From an uncultured Clostridia bacterium (GTDB lineage Bacteria; Bacillota; Clostridia; TANB77; CAG-508): a stretch of DNA of 19,444 bases. Below the pieces are notes generated by a model, which was given only the letters and a program-made list of their open reading frames with translations, was not told where the DNA came from and did no database searches. Each line of letters opens with the position of its first letter. The first letter of the stretch is position 1. Both the position numbers and the translations under genes were made by a program. Location of the stretch: assembly GCA_934167225.1 (NCBI GenBank), contig CAKPLD010000016.1, positions 1 to 19,444 of the forward strand, in the 5' to 3' direction. This document shows, piece by piece, positions 6,873 through 14,096 of the stretch.

Positions 6873-7175
6873 CTATTTGAAAATTTTGCTAAATAAGCCT
6901 CCATCTTGTTCTTTTTTTGTATGTTCACTGTATCCCAAGCTACTTATTTCCCCTTCTACTATTACTTCCTGAGTGTCTATACTTAGTTTGTTTATTTTTA
7001 AATTTTCCCCCTTTACTGTTAAGAGTCCTAATTCTGTTTCCATAATAACAACTTGATCGTCAAAACTAAGCACATCCTTAACCCCTGATACACTTAATTT
7101 ATTTCGGTTTTCTAGAACTAAATTTTGTATGATGTTATTTATACTGTTCATATTTTTTCTTTCTTCTACAACCAT
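6873..7175 (-). CDS. yabP: Sporulation protein YabP
   Basis: Small soluble protein of the YabP/YqfC family, needed for normal sporulation and normally expressed in the mother cell in Bacillus. The core is residues 27-84, with LSVSGVKDVLSFDDQVVIME followed by strands ending in IVEGEISSLGYSE, and an FSKIF-type C-terminus. At 100 aa it has normal family length. The ATG at 7175 follows a near-perfect AGGAGG; a second in-frame ATG eight codons later has no such site. It opens the yabP-yabQ-divIC operon. No clear sigma-E-type promoter could be placed in the 80 bp between it and the lysC terminator; only a TATAAT without a good -35 is visible. Confidence 0.92.
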   Translation of the reverse strand: MVVEERKNMNSINNIIQNLVLENRNKLSVSGVKDVLSFDDQVVIMETELGLLTVKGENLKINKLSIDTQEVIVEGEISSLGYSEHTKKEQDGGLFSKIFK

Positions 7176-7255
7176 TTTTATCTCCTCCTAACTATAAATA
7201 ATTATATTCAAAAACCTTGCCCTTTAGAACTAAAATATACTAATCAAAATAAATA

Positions 7256-7294
7256 CACGCTTAGAATTAATATTAATTATCAATTCTAAGCGTG
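7256..7294 (-). terminator. Strong hairpin terminator after aspartate kinase
   Basis: Perfect 13-bp arms 7256-7268 and 7282-7294 (CACGCTTAGAATT and complement) with a 13-nt loop. It starts 4 nt after the aspartate kinase stop. The minus-strand side continues into TATTTATTTT; the plus side has CTTTTTAT, so it could work in both directions. It insulates yabP from prfB-lysC. Confidence 0.85.
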
Positions 7295-7298
7295 CTTT

Positions 7299-8477
7299 TT
7301 ATATTAGTGTTTTATGAAGTTCTTCTAACACTTCATCTGGTATAATTTTTCTAAACATAATGGCAATTTTGGCCTCATTTATTTCCATACTAATAATATC
7401 AAGTTTGTTTTTTCTAATAATATCCATTGTTTTGTTCAACACATTGTTGTTACTCATAATTCCATTTCCAATAATTGAAATTCTTGTAATATCTAAGTAA
7501 CTGCTTTCAATTTCTGGAAATTTATTTTCTAATAGATTTGCAAGTTTATTAAATTTAGCTTTAGGGATAGTAAATGTAATATTTAATTCTTTTTCACTAC
7601 TATTTACTAAGTTTTTTACACCTATCTCTTCTTCAATAAATGCATTGTAAATCGTGTTAAATTTATCTAAAGAATAATCTTTTGAAGTTATATGAACATA
7701 TTTTATATTATCATTTTTTACAATATTTTTTACATATTCTCCTTCAATTTTGTTATTAATAATTGTTCCTTCATTATTGTTAAATGTTGATTTTGCAATT
7801 ATTGGAATATTAAATTTTTCTCCTACTTCAACACATCTGTTATGAAGTACTTTAGCTCCTTCGTCTGCAATATCTAACATTTCTGTATATGATAAGTTAT
7901 TTATCTTTTTAGCAACTTTAGTCTGCCTTGGATCTGTTGTATATACTCCATCAACATCTGAAAATATATAACATTTTGAGGCTTTTAATTTGGCGGAAAT
8001 AGCTACTGCTGTTGTATCTGATCCACCTCTTCCTAAAGTTGTAATGTCCATATTAGAATTGATTCCTTGAAAACCTGCAACAATTACAATTTTACCGTTT
8101 TCTAATTCTTTTTCAATTCTTGATGTATCTATATCTTCTATAATTGCATCTTGGTTTGTATTATTAGTATAAATTCCTGCTTGCCAACCTGTAAGCGAAA
8201 TTGCTGGCATTCCGAGTCTATTTAACAATATTGCAAGTTTTGACATGGAAACTTGCTCTCCTGTACTTAATAATACATCTAACTCTCTTTCATTTGGCAC
8301 GCTCGATAAACTCATTGCGTCCTTAATTAAGCCATCTGTTGTTTTTCCTTGTGCTGAAACAACAACTACTACTTTTTTGTTATCTTCATAAAAACTTTTA
8401 ATTTTTTCTGCAACGACATTTAATTTAATATTGTCTGCAACTGAACTTCCTCCAAATTTTAATACTACTGTGTCCAT
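7299..8477 (-). CDS. lysC: Aspartate kinase
   Basis: Phosphorylates L-aspartate to aspartyl-4-phosphate, the first step of lysine, threonine and methionine synthesis and of the diaminopimelate/dipicolinate route. The 392-aa monofunctional enzyme has the kinase motifs KFGGSSVAD (7-15), STGEQVSM (71-78), GRGGSDTTA (149-157) and FSDVDGVYTTDPR (172-184). Residues about 260-392 are two ACT-like regulatory domains. In these the usual DKPG turn and TSEIKIS motif are replaced by diverged sequence (ISMEINEAKIAIMF near 362-375), so the feedback response may differ from well-known enzymes. ATG preceded by AAGGTG. It lies 82 nt after prfB with no terminator seen between, so it may be read from the prfB promoter. 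Confidence 0.95.
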   Translation of the reverse strand: MDTVVLKFGGSSVADNIKLNVVAEKIKSFYEDNKKVVVVVSAQGKTTDGLIKDAMSLSSVPNERELDVLLSTGEQVSMSKLAILLNRLGMPAISLTGWQAGIYTNNTNQDAIIEDIDTSRIEKELENGKIVIVAGFQGINSNMDITTLGRGGSDTTAVAISAKLKASKCYIFSDVDGVYTTDPRQTKVAKKINNLSYTEMLDIADEGAKVLHNRCVEVGEKFNIPIIAKSTFNNNEGTIINNKIEGEYVKNIVKNDNIKYVHITSKDYSLDKFNTIYNAFIEEEIGVKNLVNSSEKELNITFTIPKAKFNKLANLLENKFPEIESSYLDITRISIIGNGIMSNNNVLNKTMDIIRKNKLDIISMEINEAKIAIMFRKIIPDEVLEELHKTLI

Positions 8478-8559
8478 ATTGGCACCTTCTTTATTTTTTT
8501 ATTACACACCTATTTAATTAAATATGGCTTACTATTAATATATTATGTTTTAAAAATAA

Positions 8560-9664
8560 TTATGTTACATCTTGTTTTAAATAGCTTTCTATAAAGCCAT
8601 CTATTTCTCCGTCCATAACGCTTTGTACGTTTCCTACTTCATAGTTTGTTCTATGATCTTTTACTAAAGTATATGGGCAAAATACATATGAACGTATTTG
8701 ACTTCCCCATGCAATTTCTCGCTGAACACCTTTTAATTCGTCGATTGTTTCTTTGTGTTCTCTTTCTTTTAGGTCTAACAGTTTTGATTTTAACATTTTC
8801 ATTGCATATTCCCTATTTTGAAGTTGAGACCTTTGGGTTTGACACGAGGTTATTATTCCTGTTGGAATATGAGTTAGTCTTACCGCTGATGATGTCTTGT
8901 TTATATGTTGTCCTCCTGCACCTGAGGCTCTAAATACATCCATTTTTATATCATCTGGATTAATATATAAATCTACGTCATCTGTTATTTCTGGTAGAAC
9001 CTCGAGCGATGCAAATGATGTATGACGTCTTCCTCCACTGTCGAATGGTGATATTCTAACTAGTCTATGTACCCCCATTTCCCCTTTTAGGTATCCATAT
9101 GCATTTTCTCCTATTACTTCGAAAGTAACACTTTTTATGCCTGCTTCATCTCCTTCTAGATAGTCTAGTTCTTCCACCTTGTATCCAGATTTATTTGCCC
9201 ATCTTGTATACATTCTATATAACATTTCTGCCCAATCTTGTGCTTCTGTTCCTCCTGCTCCTGGATGTAAGGTTAATATTGCATTGTTTTTGTCGTATTT
9301 GCCTGATAAAAGTGTTTCTATTTCAAATTTTTCTAGGTTTTTGTCTATTTTCTTTATATCTTTTGTCATTTCTAAAGCTAGTTCTTCGTCATATTCCATT
9401 TTTAGGAGATCAATTAATTCTATTGTATTATTTATCTCATTTTCTAGATCTCTGTATTTTTGACATTTTCCTTTTATATTTTTGATTTTTGATAATACTA
9501 TATTTGATTTTTGGCTATCTTCCCAAAATGATGGGTTTGTTGTTTCTGCTTCTAAAGTTTTTAGATTTTCTTCTAGTTTTGAGATGTCAAAGTGAATCAC
9601 CTAAATTGTTTAGCTTATTTTTTTGTAAAGCTAATATTTTATTGTTTTCTTCTAAGTCTTGCAT
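8560..9664 (-). CDS. prfB: Peptide chain release factor 2 (programmed +1 frameshift)
   Basis: Release factor 2, which reads UAA and UGA stops on the ribosome. The start is ATG 9662-9664, and 25 codons (beginning MQDLEENNK) run to CTT at 9590-9592, followed by an in-frame TGA at 9587-9589. A +1 shift at CTT TGA C gives L-D and continues in the next frame (DISKLEENL) to 8560. The joined protein is 367 aa, and its SPF anticodon-like motif (205-207) and GGQ catalytic motif (250-252) fall at the same numbers as in Escherichia coli RF2. AGGAG precedes the ATG. An annotation that starts at the downstream ATG (9600) would lose the first domain residues. A consensus promoter lies just upstream. Confidence 0.96.
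9586..9602 (-). promoter_or_regulatory. prfB autoregulatory frameshift site
   Basis: Minus strand: an internal Shine-Dalgarno AGGTGAT (9596-9602), a 3-nt spacer (TCA, 9593-9595), slippery CTT (9590-9592), stop TGA (9587-9589) and C (9586). This is the standard RF2 arrangement: low RF2 lets the ribosome pause at UGA and slip +1. The UGA is codon 26, as in E. coli. AGGTGAT can pair fully with the 3' end of 16S rRNA. Confidence 0.95.
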
Positions 9665-9690
9665 TTTATCACTCTCCTTTTGATAAGTGC

Positions 9691-9719
9691 ATTATATATT
9701 GCCTAAAGAAAATTGTCAA
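9691..9719 (-). promoter_or_regulatory. Consensus sigma-A promoter of prfB
   Basis: Minus strand: -35 TTGACA (9714-9719), 17-bp spacer, -10 TATAAT (9691-9696). The expected start near 9684 leaves about 20 nt of leader containing the AGGAG site. It may also drive lysC. Confidence 0.85.
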
Positions 9720-9753
9720 GAGTGGTTGCATATTATGTAAATTTACGTTTTTA

Positions 9754-9789
9754 CCCCTCGGTGTACCTACAATTAGGTTATCCGAGGGG
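9754..9789. repeat. GC-rich two-tier hairpin between acyl-CoA synthetase and prfB
   Basis: CCCCTCGG (9754-9761) pairs with CCGAGGGG (9782-9789); inside, ACCTA (9765-9769) pairs with TAGGT (9774-9778) around a CAAT loop, with a symmetric 3x3 internal loop. It stands out in AT-rich DNA. It lies just past the synthetase stop, so it may end that transcript or protect its 3' end, but no T run follows on the minus strand. The function is not clear. Confidence 0.6.
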
Positions 9790-9796
9790 GCTCCAT

Positions 9797-11518
9797 TTAT
9801 ATTTGTTCAATTTTTTTTAGTTCTTCTTTTCTTTTAATTTTATGAGTAGTAGTCTTAATTAAAGGTTCATCTGTTATAATCATATTCTTAATATATTTAT
9901 ATGGAGGTAAAGTTTTATTAATTTCCTTAATTTTATTCCACAAAGTATCGTACAATTCTTCTTCACTTCTATTTTTTATTGCTTCTTTATTATACACAAT
10001 TTTAACAGAAACCATAGGGTCATTTTTATCACCCTTTTGAGCCATTCCATAAATAAAGCTTTCTTCAACCTCTGGCAAATTATCTACCAAAATTTCCAAT
10101 TCTTCTGGGAAAACCTTTTTACCATTTTTCATAACAATAACGTCTTTTTCCCTACCTGTTAAAAACAAAAACCCATCATTATCAATATATCCAAGATCTC
10201 CTGTATAGAACCATCCATCTTTTAAAACTTTATTTGTAGCTTCTTCATTTTCATAATATCCCATCATTATATTAGGACCTTTTACGCGCACTTCCCCTAC
10301 TCCATCTTTGTCTTTGTTTATAATTTCTACAGTCATATGTCTCATAGGAAAACCAACTGAGCCACTTTTCACGTATTTATCATTTTCTGCTGCAATAACA
10401 GGACAAGTTTCGGTAAGTCCATATCCTTGAATTAAATGAACACCTAATTCATTAAATTTAATTGATACTTTTTTATCCAAAGGAGCTCCACCTGAGATTA
10501 TAAGTCTCATTTTTCCACCTAAACCGTCTAAAACTTGTTTAAATAATTTTCTTCTTATATCAATATGCAATTTTAATAAGAAATTGCTTATTTTTATAGC
10601 ACAATTTATCAACTTTGTTTTTCCTTGTTTTTCAATTTCTTTTTCGATATTTTCATACATTTTATTTACAAGCAAAGGAACTCCTACAAAAACAGACACT
10701 CCATATTCTTTCAAATTTTGCTTTATGTATCTTAAACCATCTGGAAATACTGTTTTTACACCAGTTGCTAACATAACAAGCATTCCTGTTGATCCAAATA
10801 TATGGTGAAATGGCAAAAATGCAATATTTGTATCTGTTGGATATAAACTTTCAACCATCAACATGTCTGCAATATTGGCTGATATTGCTTTCTGGTTCAA
10901 CATTACAGCTTTTGATTTTGATGTTGTTCCAGATGTAAACAAAAGTATACTCATACTACTAGAATCTACTTCGTTATTTATAAATTCGTTATTTCCTTTT
11001 TGCACAAGCTCTTTTCCTTTTTCTAATAATTCGTGGAATTTTATATATCCTTCCAAATCGCTCATACATATAAAATTATGTATATTAGTTTTTCCGTTTT
11101 GTTTTATAATATCAATATTTCCTTGATATTTTTCATCAAACACAATTGCATCTACTTCACTTCTTATTAAAGAATCTTCTAACTCATTTAATTGTAATTC
11201 TTTATCAATGGGAACAGAAACTATTCCTCCAAATAAGTTGCTCAAATGTGCTACAACCCATTCATATCTATTTCTACCGCAAATTGCAATTCGTTTTCCT
11301 TTAAGTCCTAATTTGTAAAGTGATGTTCCAAAAGCATTTATATCATCCAAAAGATTTTGATATGTATGGTTTACATATTCTACACTTTTATCTTCCTTCT
11401 TTATTTTGGTAACAAATGCAATATTATTTTTATATAATTTTACCGAATTATATATTACTTCTTTTATATTATTGAATATTGGCACATCTCTAAATTTATT
11501 TTTTTCATTTGACTCCAT
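9797..11518 (-). CDS. AMP-forming acyl-CoA synthetase (long-chain fatty acid-CoA ligase type)
   Basis: ANL-superfamily adenylating enzyme that activates a carboxylic acid, probably a fatty acid, with ATP and then transfers it to CoA. The 573 residues carry the AMP-binding motifs in order: LLFTSGTTSKSK (192-203), GYGLTET (365-371), GWFYTGDLG (435-443) and GREKDVIVMKNGKKVFPEELE region (455-475, hinge). The C-terminal catalytic Lys is in THKIKR (Lys 560), where the usual Gly before Lys is His. No membrane segments are clear. The fatty-acid substrate is inferred from family likeness; another acyl substrate, or an acyl-ACP ligase role, is possible. ATG preceded by AAGGAG. It has a promoter with a palindrome at the transcript start, and diverges from the DUF1836 gene. 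Confidence 0.88.
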   Translation of the reverse strand: MESNEKNKFRDVPIFNNIKEVIYNSVKLYKNNIAFVTKIKKEDKSVEYVNHTYQNLLDDINAFGTSLYKLGLKGKRIAICGRNRYEWVVAHLSNLFGGIVSVPIDKELQLNELEDSLIRSEVDAIVFDEKYQGNIDIIKQNGKTNIHNFICMSDLEGYIKFHELLEKGKELVQKGNNEFINNEVDSSSMSILLFTSGTTSKSKAVMLNQKAISANIADMLMVESLYPTDTNIAFLPFHHIFGSTGMLVMLATGVKTVFPDGLRYIKQNLKEYGVSVFVGVPLLVNKMYENIEKEIEKQGKTKLINCAIKISNFLLKLHIDIRRKLFKQVLDGLGGKMRLIISGGAPLDKKVSIKFNELGVHLIQGYGLTETCPVIAAENDKYVKSGSVGFPMRHMTVEIINKDKDGVGEVRVKGPNIMMGYYENEEATNKVLKDGWFYTGDLGYIDNDGFLFLTGREKDVIVMKNGKKVFPEELEILVDNLPEVEESFIYGMAQKGDKNDPMVSVKIVYNKEAIKNRSEEELYDTLWNKIKEINKTLPPYKYIKNMIITDEPLIKTTTHKIKRKEELKKIEQI

Positions 11519-11537
11519 GATTTCTTCTCCTTCTATT

Positions 11538-11552
11538 TAGTTTGCAAAACTA
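11538..11552. promoter_or_regulatory. Palindrome at the start of the acyl-CoA synthetase transcript
   Basis: TAGTTTGCAAAACTA is an inverted repeat with 6-bp arms around a 3-nt centre. It directly follows (and touches) the synthetase -10 and so overlaps the predicted start site, a good position for a repressor. It does not match operators I know for fatty-acid regulators. Confidence 0.45.
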
Positions 11553-11580
11553 GATTACCATATTTGTCCTACTTTGTCAA
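11552..11580 (-). promoter_or_regulatory. Promoter of the acyl-CoA synthetase
   Basis: Minus strand: perfect -35 TTGACA (11575-11580), 17-bp spacer, weaker -10 TAATCT (11552-11557). The -35 lies only 5 bp from the -35 of the divergent DUF1836 promoter. Confidence 0.65.
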
Positions 11581-11585
11581 TTCCC

Positions 11586-11614
11586 TTGACTACTGCTTCT
11601 AAAAATGTTATCAT
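11586..11614 (+). promoter_or_regulatory. Promoter of the DUF1836-recombinase operon
   Basis: Plus strand: -35 TTGACT (11586-11591), 17-bp spacer, -10 TATCAT (11609-11614). The expected start is near 11621, leaving about 20 nt with the AAGGAAGGG ribosome binding site before the ATG. It is back to back with the synthetase promoter. Confidence 0.65.
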
Positions 11615-11640
11615 TGTAGCTAAAGGAAGGGAAAAATAAT

Positions 11641-12156
11641 ATGTGTAATAATAAAAAAGATTTAATTTCATTAGACAAAGTTCACATACCAAGATGGAGT
11701 GAGCTCCCTAATGTTGATTTATATTTAGACCAAGTAGTAACTTTTATAAATTCTTCTTTATCAGCTTTTTTATCTTGTAATAGTATAAATGAAGAGAAAA
11801 AAGAAAATCAAATTTTAACGAAAACGATGATTAATAACTATGTAAAAAATCACTTAATAGAGGCACCTATTAAGAAAAAATATTCTAAAATTCAATGTGC
11901 TAAAATTTTTGCAATTTGCATTTTAAAACAAGTTTACAGTATGAACGAAATTTGTACCTTAATTGAAACTGCATTAAAACATACAGATGTAGAACACGCA
12001 TATGATAAATTTTGTTCTTTATTTGAAGAAGCTTTAAGTTGCGCATTTAACAACCAAGATTTTATAGATAAGGATTCAAATGATGGCAATAAACATTTGC
12101 TAAAATCTGTTTTGCTTTCTTGTAGCTACAAAATTTATGTACAAAATATTATATAA
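11641..12156 (+). CDS. DUF1836 domain protein
   Basis: Member of the DUF1836 family (B. subtilis YkrK type), a Firmicutes family without an established biochemical role. The 171-aa protein shows the diagnostic HIPRWSELPNVDLYLDQVV (15-33) and ILTKTMINNYVKNHLIEAPIKKKYSK region (58-83), which looks like a helix-turn-helix with a wing, followed by CAKIFAICILKQVYSMNEI (86-104). A DNA-binding role is inferred from that pattern, not shown. The ATG has AAGGAAGGG upstream. It is followed after 15 nt by the recombinase gene and shares its promoter and terminator. Confidence 0.9.
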   Translation: MCNNKKDLISLDKVHIPRWSELPNVDLYLDQVVTFINSSLSAFLSCNSINEEKKENQILTKTMINNYVKNHLIEAPIKKKYSKIQCAKIFAICILKQVYSMNEICTLIETALKHTDVEHAYDKFCSLFEEALSCAFNNQDFIDKDSNDGNKHLLKSVLLSCSYKIYVQNII

Positions 12157-12171
12157 ACGGAGGAAAAATAA

Positions 12172-13152
12172 ATGATTTCAAAAGAAAAAAACCCAGATTA
12201 TTTAAACGGTTTTTTAGATTATATGATAACAATACAAAATAAATCACCAAATACAGTAAAAGAATATAATTACGATTTAGCAACTTTTTTTAAATTTATA
12301 AAAATGCATTTTCATTTAACAGAAGAAACCGAATTAGATAAAATAGATTATGATGATATTACTATAGATACAATAAAAAAAATAAAATTAGATGATATAC
12401 ATTCATTTCTTGCCTATTTAACTACTAATTATAACAGTAAAGCTGCGACAAGGTCAAGAAAAGTATCGAGTCTTAGAGTGTTTTTTAATTATCTTTGTGT
12501 TAAAAATATAATCGAGATTAACCCAACTCAAAACTTAGAAACACCGAAACTAGATAAAAGGCTTCCTAAATATTTAACGTTAGAACAAAGCAAAAAACTG
12601 CTAGAAGTGTCTGATAACACTGATAATAGAAATAATGAAAGAGATCATGCAATAACTACCTTGTTTTTAAATTGTGGCATGCGTTTGTCAGAATTAGTTG
12701 GTATTAATATAAAAGATATTAATTTTGAAGAATGTCAAATGAATGTTATTGGTAAAGGTAATAAAGAAAGAACTATCTATTTAAATAAGGCTTGTGTTAA
12801 GGCCTTAAATGAATATCTATCTGTTAGACCTAAAACTGGCATAAAAAAAGATTCGAAAAATTCGGAACAGGCATTATTTTTAAGCGAAAGACGTCAAAGA
12901 ATAGGAAAACGTACTGTTCAAGAAATTATTTATAAAGAACTTAAAATGGCTGGGATTGATTCAGCAAAATACTCTGTTCACAAACTACGCCATACTGCTG
13001 CTACTCTTATGTATCAGTATGGAGGTGTTGATATTAGGGCTTTACAAGAACTTTTAGGCCATGAAAGTATTTCTACTACCGAAATTTATACTCATGTAAG
13101 CAATGAACAGGTTAGAAATGCGGTTGAAAGAAATCCTTTATCAGATTTATAA
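12172..13152 (+). CDS. Xer-type site-specific tyrosine recombinase
   Basis: Tyrosine recombinase of the XerC/XerD group; such enzymes resolve chromosome dimers at dif sites or move elements. The 326-aa protein has an N-terminal core-binding SAM-like domain (8-115) and a C-terminal catalytic domain with the full set of residues: Arg171 (GMRLSEL), Lys195 (GKGNKER), His270 and Arg273 (HKLRH), His297 (LLGHES) and nucleophile Tyr306 (IYTHV). It is somewhat longer than typical XerC/D, with extra residues at about 45-70 and 218-235. ATG preceded by GGAGG. No attachment sites, integrase-adjacent tRNA or phage genes are visible, so a housekeeping Xer role fits better than an integrase. Confidence 0.92.
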   Translation: MISKEKNPDYLNGFLDYMITIQNKSPNTVKEYNYDLATFFKFIKMHFHLTEETELDKIDYDDITIDTIKKIKLDDIHSFLAYLTTNYNSKAATRSRKVSSLRVFFNYLCVKNIIEINPTQNLETPKLDKRLPKYLTLEQSKKLLEVSDNTDNRNNERDHAITTLFLNCGMRLSELVGINIKDINFEECQMNVIGKGNKERTIYLNKACVKALNEYLSVRPKTGIKKDSKNSEQALFLSERRQRIGKRTVQEIIYKELKMAGIDSAKYSVHKLRHTAATLMYQYGGVDIRALQELLGHESISTTEIYTHVSNEQVRNAVERNPLSDL

Positions 13153-13184
13153 ATTTTTAATTTTTAAGTGATTCATTTATGAAT

Positions 13185-13231
13185 AAAAAACGATGGCAAA
13201 TTTTATATAATAAAATTTGCCATCGTTTTTT
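13185..13231. terminator. Bidirectional terminator between the recombinase and the PF06541 membrane-protein gene
   Basis: Perfect 22-bp arms 13185-13206 and 13210-13231 with a 3-nt loop. An A run on the left and T run on the right give a T tail on both strands. The flanking genes converge here, and the minus-strand gene stops at 13232. Confidence 0.92.
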
Positions 13232-14077
13232 CTATTTTTCTTCTCCACCAAACTTGTAATAATAAGTCCTAAGTTCAGGATATAATTCACTTACCTTAAT
13301 AATGTTGCCATTTGCATCTTCAACTGTAAGTCTTGGAAAAGTCATAAGCATTTTCTCATCGTAGAAAAAGTCATTTATCAATTTAACAAGAATTTCATTA
13401 CTATAAATATCCTCATATGCTTCATCTACATAAACTTGATTTTTAACCTCTATCCCTTTTTCTTTTACTGCTCTAATCGTAAAAAATGCTAATGCAAATG
13501 CAGTTGATACACAATCGACAAACATAAATATTGTACATAGTACTACACATATTTGCAGTAAATTAGTTGAGATTTTGCTTTTGACGTAGTTTATCAATTT
13601 ATCAACTTTAGGATTTAAGGAAATCATTAAATATAAACCTAAAAATCCCCAAAACACGGCATATAACAAGCAAATCCTTCCATTTATATTAAACGGCATT
13701 TTAGAATAATCCCACCATTTTAGGTGTAAAATCATCTCCCCTATCCAGCTTACTAAATATTCTGTAATAGAGCCAACTATACACCCTCCAATGAAAAGAG
13801 TATTGTAATTTTTTTTGAAATATTGAAGAGATAAAATCATTATAATTGCCCCTACTCCATATATTGCACAAAATGGTCCATAAAGGAAACTTTGTCTACT
13901 TTCCAATGTTCCGTATTTTGCTAATCCAAATAATGTTTCTACAACAAAGCCTATTACACTGTATATAATAAAATACGCAAATAATCTCCAAAATGTAATT
14001 CCAAGTATTTTAAGGTGTTTTGTTTCGTTTTTTACTTCTTTTTGCTCTATTTTTTCTTTTTCTAAAACTTGTTCCAT
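13232..14077 (-). CDS. PF06541-type membrane protein (putative ABC transporter permease)
   Basis: Integral membrane protein of the family named putative ABC-transporter type IV (CmpB); the transport role is only a family label. The 281 residues have a charged cytoplasmic N-terminus (1-25), then about five membrane segments (28-48, 66-86, 93-113, 133-153, 172-195). Family motifs are FVVETLF near 44-50, RQSFLYGPFCAIYG (61-74), SITEYLVSWIGE (103-114), KWWDYS (120-125) and NINGRICL (130-137). The C-terminal 80 residues are polar. No ATP-binding partner is adjacent. ATG preceded by AGGGG. It follows pepF by 19 nt and is probably co-transcribed with it. Confidence 0.85.
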   Translation of the reverse strand: MEQVLEKEKIEQKEVKNETKHLKILGITFWRLFAYFIIYSVIGFVVETLFGLAKYGTLESRQSFLYGPFCAIYGVGAIIMILSLQYFKKNYNTLFIGGCIVGSITEYLVSWIGEMILHLKWWDYSKMPFNINGRICLLYAVFWGFLGLYLMISLNPKVDKLINYVKSKISTNLLQICVVLCTIFMFVDCVSTAFALAFFTIRAVKEKGIEVKNQVYVDEAYEDIYSNEILVKLINDFFYDEKMLMTFPRLTVEDANGNIIKVSELYPELRTYYYKFGGEEK

Positions 14078-14096
14078 ATAATTCCCCTATTATAAT

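Noticed and set aside
12172..13152. Recombinase as an integrase marking a mobile island
   Set aside because: No tRNA, attachment repeats or phage/conjugation genes lie nearby, and the gene sits in an operon with a chromosomal DUF1836 gene.
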